64,000 bases of DNA from the NCBI GenBank assembly GCA_947626905.1, contig CANQUE010000004.1, positions 17,351-81,350 of the forward strand, in the 5' to 3' direction. Source of the DNA: an uncultured Oscillospiraceae bacterium. Its GTDB lineage: Bacteria > Bacillota > Clostridia > Oscillospirales > Oscillospiraceae. Position 1 is the first letter of the stretch. Each line of letters opens with the position of its first letter. The translations under genes were made by a program, and so were the position numbers. The notes below the pieces were generated by a model. That model did not search any database. It was given only the letters and a program-made list of their open reading frames with translations, and was not told where the DNA came from. Shown here piece after piece: positions 26,098 through 34,904 of this stretch.

Positions 26098-27087
26098 ATG
26101 GACGGAAAGCTGCTGGCCCAGGCCAGAGAGGAAAAAGAGAATATCCGCCGGGCGGCCGTACAGACGGACCGGCTCCGCCACGAAACGGCCTATGCCCGGG
26201 TGCCGGAGCTGCGGCGGCTGGACGAGCGCATCGCCGCGCTGGTGCCGCTGGCGGCGGTGGCGGCCCTTGGCGACGGTCCGGACCTGGACCGGCTCCGGGC
26301 GGAGAGCCTGGACCTGCAGGCCCGCCGGGCGGAGCTGCTGGTGGAGAACGGCTGGCCCATCAACTGGCTGGACGGGGCCTGGAGCTGCCCCAAATGCCGG
26401 GACACCGGCTATGTGGAGGGGCGGATGTGCTCCTGCCTGAAAAAGCTGTACGACAAAGCGCAGACCCGGGAGCTGTCGGAGCTGCTGCTGCTGGGCAGCG
26501 AGAGCTTCGGCACCTTCGATCTGGGCCTTTACGACGACCGGCCCGACCCCGCCTCCGGGGTCTCTCCCCGGGCGCAGATGGAAACGGTGTTCGGCATCTG
26601 TTACGATTACGCCCTGGACTTCGGCCGCCGGCGGGAGAATTACCTGTTCCGGGGCGGCACGGGTCTGGGCAAGACCTTTTTGTCCGCCTGCATCGCCCGG
26701 GAAGTGGCGCAGCAGGGCTTTTCCGTGGTCTATGCGTCCGCGGTGTCGGCCCTGACCGCCTTCGAGCGGCAGAAATTCTCCCACGACGGGGAGGAGGCCG
26801 CCCAGGCCGACGGAAAGGTCCGGCGGCTGATGGGATGCGACCTGCTCATTTTGGACGACCTGGGCACGGAGATGGTCTCAGAATTTACCCGCAGCGCCCT
26901 GTATACGCTGATCAACACCCGGCTGGTGGACCGGAAGAAGACCGTCATCAGCACCAACCTGTCCGCCGCCGAGATGGCCGCCCGCTATACCCCCCAGATC
27001 GTATCCCGCCTGGAGGGGGAATATCAGATCCTCTCTTTTGCCGGACGGGACATCCGGCTGCTGAAAAAGGAGCGGGGCCTGGACTGA
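26098..27087 (+). CDS. DnaC/DnaI-like helicase-loader ATPase
   Basis: A 329-residue AAA+ protein. The N-terminal third is helical with a zinc-like CPKCRDTGYVEGRMCSC cluster (about 98-114), as in DnaI/DnaC-like loaders and Firmicutes primosomal proteins. The ATPase part has FRGGTGLGKTFLSACIA (Walker A, about 183-199), LLILDDLGTE (Walker B) and STNLSAAEM (sensor 1). It should place the replicative helicase on DNA together with the DnaD protein encoded just before it. A strong terminator follows. An IstB-type transposition helper is unlikely because no transposase is nearby and the Cys cluster is present. Confidence 0.9.
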   Translation: MDGKLLAQAREEKENIRRAAVQTDRLRHETAYARVPELRRLDERIAALVPLAAVAALGDGPDLDRLRAESLDLQARRAELLVENGWPINWLDGAWSCPKCRDTGYVEGRMCSCLKKLYDKAQTRELSELLLLGSESFGTFDLGLYDDRPDPASGVSPRAQMETVFGICYDYALDFGRRRENYLFRGGTGLGKTFLSACIAREVAQQGFSVVYASAVSALTAFERQKFSHDGEEAAQADGKVRRLMGCDLLILDDLGTEMVSEFTRSALYTLINTRLVDRKKTVISTNLSAAEMAARYTPQIVSRLEGEYQILSFAGRDIRLLKKERGLD

Positions 27088-27102
27088 CGGCCGCCCCGAA
27101 AA

Positions 27103-27151
27103 CACCGTGGACCCCCGGCGCGCTGCCGGAAGTCCACGGTGATCCTTTTTT
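27103..27151 (+). terminator. Rho-independent terminator after the primosome genes
   Basis: CACCGTGGAC (27103-27112) pairs with 27132-27141, with a small inner CGGC/GCCG stem, then ATCC and six T (27146-27151) that run into the end of the convergent dipeptidase gene. Confidence 0.8.
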
Positions 27152-28089
27152 CAGCCCAGTACGCGCAGCCAGTTGTTGAAGAAGATGTCCTCCAGCGTCC
27201 CCCGGTCGTAGCCCCGCTCCGCCAGGGCGTCCCACAGCCGGGGCAGGTCCTGTACCCCCTGCCAGCCAAAGGCCAGGCGGCACCCGTCCCAATCGCCGCC
27301 CAGAGCCAGCGTTTTGGCGCCGTCCAGGTCCATGAAATGGTCCACATGGCGCACCGCGTCCTCCAGGCCGCCGGTCCCGCCGATGAAGTCCTCGTACATA
27401 TTCAGTCCCGCGGCGCCGCCGCTGTCCCGGACGGCCCGGAACATGTCATCCGTCAGGTTCCGGCTGTGTCCGCAGACCGCCCTGGCGTTGGAGTGGCTGG
27501 CCACCAGAGGCCCCAGGGCCATCTCCGCCAGGTCCCAGAACCCGGCGTCGGACAAATGGGACACGTCCGGCAGGATCTGCAGCCGGGCCGCCTCCCGGAC
27601 AAAGGCCCGGCCCCGGTCCGTGAGCCCCTGCTCCGGCCGTTCCACGTTGGACCCGGACAGGGCGTTGGCGTGGTTCCACGTCACGTTCACCAGCCGCACG
27701 CCCCAGCCGGCCGCCTGCTCCAGCATGGCCGGCTCGCACCCCAGCAGCTCCCCGCCCTCCACGGAGAGCAGCGCCGCCGTTTTCCCGGCGGCCAGGGCGG
27801 CGGCGATGTCCGCCGCGGTGGCGCACCGGACCGCCAGGTCCGCGTTCTTTTCCAGCTCCCCGGCAAACACGTCCCTCTGCCGGCGGCACTCGCCGGCCAG
27901 ATCCCCCGGGACCCGGCCGCTGTCGGCGAAAATGGCAAATACCTGCACCGCTTTTTGGAAGCGGCTCAGCCGGACCAGGTCCAGCTGGCCCCCGTTTTCC
28001 CGCAGGCTCTGTCCCCCGTGGGCGCAGCGGCTGACGGTGTCGCAGTGAGCGTCAAAATAGGGGATATCCCCCATGGCTGAAGCGGACAT
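27151..28089 (-). CDS. M19 membrane-dipeptidase-family metallopeptidase
   Basis: A 312-residue protein. Metal ligands are visible in family order: YFDAHCDT (HxD, about 11-18), LLSVEGGELL (Glu), LPDVSHLSD (His), VASHSNARAV (His-SNAR) and LGGDWDG (Asp). M19 enzymes hydrolyse dipeptides, often with D-residues, using two zinc ions. Eukaryotic members are membrane anchored; this one has no signal or helix and should be cytosolic. ATG 28089 follows GGAGGAAGGGATC; ATG 28074 is an alternative. It is a single gene converging on the dnaC-like gene. Confidence 0.92.
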   Translation of the reverse strand: MSASAMGDIPYFDAHCDTVSRCAHGGQSLRENGGQLDLVRLSRFQKAVQVFAIFADSGRVPGDLAGECRRQRDVFAGELEKNADLAVRCATAADIAAALAAGKTAALLSVEGGELLGCEPAMLEQAAGWGVRLVNVTWNHANALSGSNVERPEQGLTDRGRAFVREAARLQILPDVSHLSDAGFWDLAEMALGPLVASHSNARAVCGHSRNLTDDMFRAVRDSGGAAGLNMYEDFIGGTGGLEDAVRHVDHFMDLDGAKTLALGGDWDGCRLAFGWQGVQDLPRLWDALAERGYDRGTLEDIFFNNWLRVLG

Positions 28090-28261
28090 GATCCCTTCCT
28101 CCCGTCGTTTTCATCCCCAGCAGTATATGCTCTGAGGCGGCGGTTGTCAACGCCGGCGCAGCCGGCATAAATTGTGGATGATTTCCAAAGAACTGGTAAA
28201 TTTTTGTCGAGTATTATTTGCAAAGAAAATAACAAACCTCTTCCATTTGGAGGAAGGCTTT

Positions 28262-28311
28262 GCTATAATGTGGAATATAGAGTGGACGATATCATAGCCG
28301 TTGGCTATGAT
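28262..28311 (+). promoter_or_regulatory. prs promoter (extended -10) and 5' UTR hairpin
   Basis: TGCTATAAT (28261-28269) is an extended -10 with no good -35. Downstream, ATCATAGCC (28291-28299) pairs with 28303-28311 around GTT, 45 bases before the start. The rest of the 266-base gap is AT-rich and shows nothing else I can name. Confidence 0.55.
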
Positions 28312-28355
28312 GACGATAGAAAAATAAATATGCCGGTTCCGGCAGGGGGTAATTT

Positions 28356-29318
28356 ATGATTTCACACGGGAAAGAGATCAAGGTCTTCACCGGAAATGCC
28401 AATCCCGCCCTGGCCCAGGGGATATGCGACAACCTGAACATCTCGCTGGGCGACGCCGTATGCACCCACTTCGCGGATGGGGAATGCTCTGTGTCCGTCT
28501 ACGAGCCTGTGCGCGGGGCGGACGTGTTTTTGGTCCAGTCCACATGCGGTCCCGTTAACGACAACCTGATGGAGCTGCTGGTGATGACCGACGCCATGCG
28601 CCGGGCCTCCGCCGGCCGGATCACCGCCGTGATGCCCTATTTCGGCTATGCCCGGCAGGACCGGAAAGCCAAGAGCCGCGATCCCATCTCCGCCAAGCTG
28701 GTGGCGAACCTCATCACCCAGGCCGGCGCGGACCGGGTCCTGACCATGGACCTGCACGCCCCCCAGATCCAGGGCTTTTTCGACATCGCCGTGGACAATC
28801 TCTCCGGCGGGCCCCTGTTCGCCAACCACTATAAAAAGCGTTTTGATCTGGCCAGCGGCCAGTATATGGTCGTATCTCCGGACGTGGGCAGCGTGGCCCG
28901 GGCCCGGACTTTTGCCATGAAGCTGGGCGTGGGCCTGGCCATCGTGGACAAGCGCCGGGAGAAGGCCAACCAATCCGAGGTGATGAACCTGATCGGCAAC
29001 GTGGAGGGCAAAAACGTCATCATCTTGGACGACATGGTGGATACCGCCGGCTCCCTGGTCGGAGCGGCCAGGGCCCTCAAGGAGCTGGGCGGCGCCAACA
29101 AGGTCTATGCCTGCGCCAGCCACGGCGTGCTGTCCGGCCCCGCCCTGGAGCGGATCGAGTCCAGCGCGCTGGAGGAGCTGCTGCTGTTCGACACCATCCC
29201 CTACCCCAAGGATCAGCCCCAGGTGGAGAAGATCCGCTATCTCTCCGCCGCGCCGATCTTTGCCGCGTCCATCCACCGGATCTACGAGGACGAGTCCCTC
29301 TCGTCCCTGTTCGACTGA
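28356..29318 (+). CDS. prs: Ribose-phosphate pyrophosphokinase
   Basis: A 320-residue class I PRPP synthase. It joins ATP and ribose 5-phosphate to PRPP for purine, pyrimidine, histidine and NAD synthesis. Visible: the KVFTGNANPALAQGI N-terminus (variant of the FxGxxxxxLA start), YFGYARQDRK (ATP loop), MDLHAPQIQGFF, VVSPDVGSVARA, DKRREKANQ (flexible loop) and ILDDMVDTAGSL (PRPP loop, about 222-233). CAGGGGG lies 6-7 bases before ATG. It is co-transcribed with pth, whose ATG overlaps the TGA stop. Confidence 0.96.
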   Translation: MISHGKEIKVFTGNANPALAQGICDNLNISLGDAVCTHFADGECSVSVYEPVRGADVFLVQSTCGPVNDNLMELLVMTDAMRRASAGRITAVMPYFGYARQDRKAKSRDPISAKLVANLITQAGADRVLTMDLHAPQIQGFFDIAVDNLSGGPLFANHYKKRFDLASGQYMVVSPDVGSVARARTFAMKLGVGLAIVDKRREKANQSEVMNLIGNVEGKNVIILDDMVDTAGSLVGAARALKELGGANKVYACASHGVLSGPALERIESSALEELLLFDTIPYPKDQPQVEKIRYLSAAPIFAASIHRIYEDESLSSLFD

Positions 29319-29908
29319 TGTTCGGCACGGGCGGCAGCGTCCAATGGCTGGCGGTGTTCCTGGGCAACCCGGGGCCCCGCTACACCGGCACCCGGCACAA
29401 CGCCGGGTTTCTGGCGGCGGACGAGCTGGCCCGGGAAAAGGGCGTGAAGATCGCCCGGCTGCGCTTCCGGGCCATGACGGGCCGGATCGAGCTGGGCGGG
29501 GCGGGCGTGCTGCTGATGAAGCCCCAGACATATATGAACGAGTCGGGCCAGGCCGTGGGCCAGGCCGCCCGGTTTTATAAGCTGCCCCCGGAGCGGGTGA
29601 TCGTGGTGTCCGACGACATCAACCTACCCTGCGGCCGCCTGCGGGTGCGCCCCCGGGGCTCCGCCGGCGGGCACAACGGTCTGAAAAGCGTCATCGCCCA
29701 CCTGGGCAGCGAGGATTTCCCCCGGGTCCGCATCGGGGTGGGCGCCCCTCCCCACGGAGGCGGGGAGCAGGTGGACTGGGTGCTGGGCGTGCCGAAAAAC
29801 CAGGACTGGGAGGACTTTTCCGGGGCGTGCGCCCGGGCCGCCCAGGCGGTGGAGGAGTACATCCTCCACGGGCCGGAGCGGACCATGGACCGGTTCAACC
29901 GGCAGTGA
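29318..29908 (+). CDS. pth: Peptidyl-tRNA hydrolase
   Basis: A 196-residue Pth that frees tRNAs from drop-off peptidyl-tRNA. LGNPGPRYTGTRHNAGF (about 15-31) contains the catalytic His and substrate Asn; LLMKPQTYMNESG, VVSDDINLPCGRLRVRPRGSAGGHNG (the Asp and the second Asn) and FPRVRIGVG follow in normal order. The short N-terminal FGTGGSVQW extension is a little longer than usual. Its ATG overlaps the prs stop by one base (TGATG), indicating coupled translation. Confidence 0.95.
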   Translation: MFGTGGSVQWLAVFLGNPGPRYTGTRHNAGFLAADELAREKGVKIARLRFRAMTGRIELGGAGVLLMKPQTYMNESGQAVGQAARFYKLPPERVIVVSDDINLPCGRLRVRPRGSAGGHNGLKSVIAHLGSEDFPRVRIGVGAPPHGGGEQVDWVLGVPKNQDWEDFSGACARAAQAVEEYILHGPERTMDRFNRQ

Positions 29909-29978
29909 TATTTCCGTATTCCTGCGCTTACGGCGGAGCGCAAAAAATATCGATGAAATATGAAAAGGGGGTTCGCCA

Positions 29979-31175
29979 GTGAAAAAGGAATGCATCGCCA
30001 TGCTGCTGGCGGGCGGCCAGGGTTCCCGGCTCTATGCCCTGACTGCCAATGTAGCAAAGCCAAATCTCCCCTTCGGGGGCAAGTACCGCATCATTGATTT
30101 TCCCCTGTCCAACTGCGCCAACTCCGGCATCGACACCGTGGGGGTGCTGACCCAGTACCGGCCCATGAAGCTCAATGCCTACCTTGGCACGGGCCAGCCC
30201 TGGGACCTGAGCGCCGACGACGGCGGCGTGTTCATCCTGCCGCCGTATATGTCCGCGGGGGAGAAGGGCAACTGGTTCTCCGGCACGGCAAACGCCATCT
30301 ACCAGAACATCGACTTCATCGACGTGCGGGACCCGGAATATGTGCTGATCCTCTCCGGTGACCACATCTATAAGATGGACTACGCCGACATGCTCCGGGA
30401 GCACAAGGAAAAAGGCGCCGCCTGCACCATCGCCGTCATCCAGGTGAGCATGTCCGAGGCCCCCCGCTTCGGTATCCTCAACACCGGCGAGAACGGGTAC
30501 ATAACCGAGTTCGAGGAAAAGCCCCCTCAGCCCAAGAGCGACCTGGCCTCCATGGGCATCTATATCTTCACCTGGAAAAAGCTGCGCCAGGCCCTGATCG
30601 AAGACGAGGCCGATCCCCACAGCCAGCGGGACTTCGGCAAGAACATCATCCCCAAGCTGCTGGCGGAGGGCGAAAAGCTCTGGCCCTACCGGTTCAAGGG
30701 CTATTGGCGGGACGTGGGCACCATCACCAGCCTGTGGGACGCCAATATGGATATGCTCTCCCCGGACCTGATCGACCTGTACGATCAGGACTGGCCCATC
30801 ATGAGCCGCAGCCCCATCCGGCCGCCCCAGGTGGTGGGCCCGGAGGCGGACGTGCGCCACAGCATCGTCACCGAGGGCTGCATCCTGGATGGAAAAGTGT
30901 TCAACAGCGTCCTGTCCAATCAGGTAGTGGTGGAGAAGGGCGCTACCGTGGAGTACAGCGTGCTGATGCCCGGCGCCCATGTGGAGACCGGAGCGGAAGT
31001 GCGGTTCGCCATTTTGGGCGAGAACGTCCGGGTCTGCCGGGGAGCCCACGTGGGCACCGAACCGGACGGGACGGAGAGCTGGGGCGTAGCTACCTGCGGC
31101 CCGGATGTGACTGTTGGCCCCGGCGCGCTGGTGGCGCCCGGCGCCATGCTCTATGATGATTTGGTGGCGACATGA
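29979..31175 (+). CDS. glgC: Glucose-1-phosphate adenylyltransferase, catalytic subunit
   Basis: A 398-residue GlgC. It makes ADP-glucose, the committed step of glycogen synthesis. [20 protein letters not shown] is the nucleotide-sugar pyrophosphorylase signature with the catalytic Arg; [23 protein letters not shown] (metal Asp) and FEEKPPQPK (substrate Lys) follow, then a left-handed beta-helix C-terminus ([20 protein letters not shown]). Start is GTG with AAAAGGGGG upstream. It couples to glgD by an ATGA overlap; in Firmicutes GlgC and GlgD form a heterotetramer. Confidence 0.95.
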   Translation: MKKECIAMLLAGGQGSRLYALTANVAKPNLPFGGKYRIIDFPLSNCANSGIDTVGVLTQYRPMKLNAYLGTGQPWDLSADDGGVFILPPYMSAGEKGNWFSGTANAIYQNIDFIDVRDPEYVLILSGDHIYKMDYADMLREHKEKGAACTIAVIQVSMSEAPRFGILNTGENGYITEFEEKPPQPKSDLASMGIYIFTWKKLRQALIEDEADPHSQRDFGKNIIPKLLAEGEKLWPYRFKGYWRDVGTITSLWDANMDMLSPDLIDLYDQDWPIMSRSPIRPPQVVGPEADVRHSIVTEGCILDGKVFNSVLSNQVVVEKGATVEYSVLMPGAHVETGAEVRFAILGENVRVCRGAHVGTEPDGTESWGVATCGPDVTVGPGALVAPGAMLYDDLVAT

Positions 31176-32290
31176 GAAACGATCTGCATGGAATCATTTA
31201 TACGCTCCACTCCGAGCGTGCGCTCCGGGAACTGGTCGAACACAGAAACAGCGCCTCCATCCCCTTCGGCGGGCGCTACCGTCTGATCGACTTCGCCCTG
31301 TCCATGATGGTGAACGCCGGCATCCATGACGTGGGCGTGATCATGGAGCGGGATTATCAGAGCCTGCTGGATCATATGTCCAACGGCGCCGACTGGGGCC
31401 TGGCCCGCCGCAGCGGCGGACTGCGCCTGCTGCCGCCCTTCGGCCTGCGGGAGGCCCACTCCGGCAACTTCAACGGCTGCATGGAGGCCCTGCGCTCCGT
31501 CAGCTCCTATATCCGCGACATCCCCCACGAGAACATCGTGCTGTGCGCCGCCGACTGGGTGGGCAACATCGACCTGAGCAAGGCGGTGGAGGTGCATATG
31601 CAGACCGGCGCGGACATCACCGCCGTCTGCTCCGAGGGCTACGGCCACTTCCCCCATCACCGGCTGGTGCCGGACAGCGACGGCTTTGCCCGGACGCTGC
31701 TGTTCTCCGAGGGCGGCCCCGGACCGGGCCTGTTCTCCCGGGAGATCTATATCCTCAAACGGACGTTCCTGCTGCAACTGATGGACTACTGCTCCGACGC
31801 GGTCCACAACCACTTCCACCGGGACGCGCTGGCCAATTATCTGGCCAACGGCGGCAAGATCGCCATTTATGCGCACAACCAATACGCCCGGCGCATCACC
31901 TCCGTGCGGGACTACTACGACGCCAGTATGGAGCTGTTCCAGCCCCAGATGCTGGCGGAGCTGTTCCCCGCGGACGGACTGCCCATCCGCACCAAGGAGC
32001 GGTCCGAGGTCAGCACCTACTACAGCGACACCGCCAAGGTCCACGCCTCTCTGGTCGCCGACGGCTGCTATGTGGAGGGCGAGCTGGACCACTGCATCCT
32101 CTTCCGTGGCGTCCAGATCGCCAAGGGCGCCAAACTGAAAAACTGCATCATCATGCAGGACACCGTCATTCAGGAGGGCGCCGCCCTCAGCTGCGTCATC
32201 GCGGACAAGGACTGCGTCATCACGGAAAACAGCCTTCTGGCCGGGACCGACCGCATCCCCCTGGTGATCCCCAAGGGCGAAAAGGTCTGA
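31172..32290 (+). CDS. glgD: GlgD: regulatory subunit of ADP-glucose pyrophosphorylase
   Basis: A 372-residue homologue of GlgC. The N-terminal catalytic loop is changed: where GlgC has GGQGSRL, this protein has [17 protein letters not shown], and the usual Asp and Lys sites are altered ([11 protein letters not shown]). The fold is kept, with a beta-helix C-terminus ([20 protein letters not shown]). GlgD is known to lack activity and to raise GlgC activity in the mixed enzyme. ATG overlaps the glgC stop. It ends before a GC-rich hairpin ahead of glgP. Confidence 0.93.
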   Translation: MRNDLHGIIYTLHSERALRELVEHRNSASIPFGGRYRLIDFALSMMVNAGIHDVGVIMERDYQSLLDHMSNGADWGLARRSGGLRLLPPFGLREAHSGNFNGCMEALRSVSSYIRDIPHENIVLCAADWVGNIDLSKAVEVHMQTGADITAVCSEGYGHFPHHRLVPDSDGFARTLLFSEGGPGPGLFSREIYILKRTFLLQLMDYCSDAVHNHFHRDALANYLANGGKIAIYAHNQYARRITSVRDYYDASMELFQPQMLAELFPADGLPIRTKERSEVSTYYSDTAKVHASLVADGCYVEGELDHCILFRGVQIAKGAKLKNCIIMQDTVIQEGAALSCVIADKDCVITENSLLAGTDRIPLVIPKGEKV

Positions 32291-32313
32291 CAGGCCATCC
32301 TTCCATCTTCCGG

Positions 32314-32345
32314 CCGAGCCCCCGCCCCGCGGGGCGGGGGCTCGG
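32314..32345 (+). terminator. GC-rich hairpin between glgD and glgP
   Basis: A perfect 15-bp stem (32314-32328 with 32331-32345) with loop GC. No T-run follows, so it may pause, partly terminate or protect the glgCD transcript. Confidence 0.6.
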
Positions 32346-32388
32346 TCTGGCCCAAAAACGCTATCAATCTTCATAAGGAGTTCTATAT

Positions 32389-34782
32389 ATGTCAGAAATC
32401 ACACGGGACGAGCTGCACGCCGCCATAGAAGACAAGCTCTGCGCCCATTTCGGCACCACCGGCGCCAGCGCCACCGACGAACAGGTGTTCCTGGCCTCCG
32501 CCCAGGTGATCCGGGAGATCATGAGCCGTGTCATCGCTTTCCAGCGGGAAATGAAGCCGCAGCGGCAGGTCCATTACCTGTCCATGGAGTATCTGCTGGG
32601 CCGCAGCCTGATGAAAAACGCCTACAACCTGGGCATCGGCAAGGAGCTGACAGGCGCCCTGGAGGACATGGGCCGGGAACCGGCGGACATCTTCGAGATG
32701 GAGCCGGACGCGGGACTGGGCAACGGCGGCCTGGGCCGCTTGGCCGCCTGCTATTCCGACAGCATGGCCACGCTGAACATCCCCGCCTCCGGATACTCTC
32801 TGTGCTATGAGCTGGGCCTGTTCAAGCAGGTCATCAAAGACGGCGTCCAGACCGAGATCGCCGACAGCTGGCCCCTGGGGGCCATCGGCTGGCTCATCCC
32901 CCGGGAGGAGGACACCTGCGAGGTGCGCTTCGGCGGCCGGGTGGAGGAGGTCTGGGACCACACCGGCATGTGCCGGACCCACCTGAAGGACTATACCAGC
33001 GTGCTGGCCGTGCCCCGGGATATGCTCATCGCGGGCTATGGGGCCAAGCGGGTCAACACCCTGCGCCTGTGGGAGGCCCGCAGCAACCAGGACCTGGATA
33101 TGTACCTGTTCTCCGGGGGCAAGTACCTGGAGGCCATGGAAAAGCGGACCATGAGCGAGGTCATCACCAAGGTCCTCTATCCCGCCGACGACCACACCCA
33201 GGGCAAGGAGCTGCGGCTGAAGCAGCAGTATTTCTTCGTGTCCGCCACCGCCCAGGACCTGGTGAAAAAGCACCGCCGGGACTGGGGGGACGTGCGCTCG
33301 TTCCCGGAGCACCACGTCATCCAGATCAACGACACCCACCCCACCCTCATCATCCCGGAGCTGATGCGCATTTTCATGGACGAGGACGGCCTGGGCTGGG
33401 ACGAGGCCTTCGACTGCGTGCGCCAGACGGTGGCCTACACCAACCACACGGTCCTCAGCGAGGCGCTGGAGAAATGGCCCCAGGGCCTGATCGAGTCGCT
33501 GATGCCCCGGGTCTGGCAGATCATCCGGGAGCTGAACATCCGCTGGACAAAGCAGCTGAACCAGTGGTTCCCCGGGGACCAGAAGAAGGTGGAATACAGC
33601 CTCATCCTCTCCGGCGGCCAGGTGCATATGGCCAACCTGTGCCAGGCGGTGTGCTATAAGATCAACGGCGTGTCCGCCCTGCACGGAGAGATCCTCAAGA
33701 CCCGGCTGTTCAAGGACATCTGCTCCATCCGGCCGGAGCGATATACCTTCGTCACCAACGGCATCGACCACCGCCGCTGGCTGGACCAGATCAACCCGGA
33801 GCTGTCCGGCCTGATCCGGGAGCTGATCGGCGACGGCTTCATCACCAAGCCCGAGGAGCTGGGCCGGCTGCGCCAGTATGAGCAGGACACCTCCGTCCTG
33901 GAGCGGCTCAACGCCATCAAATCCGACAACAAGGCCCGCCTGGCCGCCTGGCTGAAGCGGGACCAGGGCGCGGTGCTGGACCCGTCCGCCGTATTGGACG
34001 TACAGGTCAAGCGCCTGCACGAGTATAAGCGCCAGCTTCTGGCCGCCATGCTCATCACCAGCCTACAGCAGCGCATCCACGACGACCCCAAGGCCGATTT
34101 CCTGCCCCGGACCTTCGTGTTCGGCGCCAAGGCCGCAGGCAGCTACGTCACCGCCAAGCGGATCATCGAGCTGATCAACTCCCTGTCCCGGGACCTGGCC
34201 GCCGACCCCCTGTGCCAGGGCAAGCTGCAGGTGCTGTTCGCCGCCAACTACCGGGTGAGCATGGCCGAGCAGCTCATGCCCGCCGCCCAAGTCTCCGAGC
34301 AGATCTCCACCGCCGGCAAAGAGGCCAGCGGCACGGGGAACATGAAGCTGATGATGAACGGCGCTATCACCATCGGCACCCTGGACGGGGCCAACGTGGA
34401 GATGTACGAGCGGCTGGGGGCGGACAACATGTTCCTGTTCGGCCTGAAGGCCCAGGAGGTGGAAGCCCTGCGGCCCCAATACCAGCCCCAGAAATATTAC
34501 GATTCCGACCCGGTGACGAAGGCGGTGCTGGACCGGTTCCGCTCCGGCTTCTCCGACGGCAAGAGCTACTCGGACCTGGTGAGCAACCTGCTGTACGGCG
34601 GCGACCAGTATATGCTCCTGGCGGACTTCGCCGACTACCGCCGGGCCCACGACGAGCTGTATAAGCTCATGGCCGACCCCATCGCCTCCGCCCGGATCAG
34701 CCTGGTGAACATCGCCGAGTCCGGGGTGTTCGCCGCGGACCGGGCCGTCGGGGAATACGCCAAAAACATCTGGAGAGTATAA
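32389..34782 (+). CDS. glgP: Glycogen phosphorylase
   Basis: A 797-residue GT35 enzyme releasing glucose 1-phosphate from glycogen with pyridoxal phosphate. YLSMEYLLGRSL, EPDAGLGNGGLGRLAACY, the VIQINDTHPTLIIPELMRI region and VTNGIDHRRW are family landmarks. The PLP lysine is in GKEASGTGNMKLMMNG (about 640-655). Length is that of bacterial GlgP. A clear AAGGAG lies 12 bases before ATG. It follows glgCD after 98 bases, so synthesis and breakdown genes are together; glycogen synthase and branching enzyme are not in this window. Confidence 0.96.
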   Translation: MSEITRDELHAAIEDKLCAHFGTTGASATDEQVFLASAQVIREIMSRVIAFQREMKPQRQVHYLSMEYLLGRSLMKNAYNLGIGKELTGALEDMGREPADIFEMEPDAGLGNGGLGRLAACYSDSMATLNIPASGYSLCYELGLFKQVIKDGVQTEIADSWPLGAIGWLIPREEDTCEVRFGGRVEEVWDHTGMCRTHLKDYTSVLAVPRDMLIAGYGAKRVNTLRLWEARSNQDLDMYLFSGGKYLEAMEKRTMSEVITKVLYPADDHTQGKELRLKQQYFFVSATAQDLVKKHRRDWGDVRSFPEHHVIQINDTHPTLIIPELMRIFMDEDGLGWDEAFDCVRQTVAYTNHTVLSEALEKWPQGLIESLMPRVWQIIRELNIRWTKQLNQWFPGDQKKVEYSLILSGGQVHMANLCQAVCYKINGVSALHGEILKTRLFKDICSIRPERYTFVTNGIDHRRWLDQINPELSGLIRELIGDGFITKPEELGRLRQYEQDTSVLERLNAIKSDNKARLAAWLKRDQGAVLDPSAVLDVQVKRLHEYKRQLLAAMLITSLQQRIHDDPKADFLPRTFVFGAKAAGSYVTAKRIIELINSLSRDLAADPLCQGKLQVLFAANYRVSMAEQLMPAAQVSEQISTAGKEASGTGNMKLMMNGAITIGTLDGANVEMYERLGADNMFLFGLKAQEVEALRPQYQPQKYYDSDPVTKAVLDRFRSGFSDGKSYSDLVSNLLYGGDQYMLLADFADYRRAHDELYKLMADPIASARISLVNIAESGVFAADRAVGEYAKNIWRV

Positions 34783-34792
34783 GCAAACCAGC

Positions 34793-34820
34793 GGGCGGCT
34801 TTCCGGCGGGGAAGCCGCCC
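34793..34820 (+). terminator. Terminator after glgP
   Basis: GGGCGGCTT (34793-34801) pairs with 34812-34820, followed by TTCTTA. A second 8-bp hairpin (34864-34885) lies just before the tldD ribosome site and could mask it. Confidence 0.65.
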
Positions 34821-34904
34821 TTCTTACAGCTCCCCGGACAGCGGGAAGCGGGTATGTCATTTTGTCCGACGGCGGTTCGTCGGACCGAAAGGAGCTGATC
34901 GACC

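Noticed and set aside
26098-27087. DnaC-like gene as an IstB transposition helper
   Set aside because: No transposase or terminal repeats; the Cys cluster and the DnaD gene beside it fit a helicase loader.
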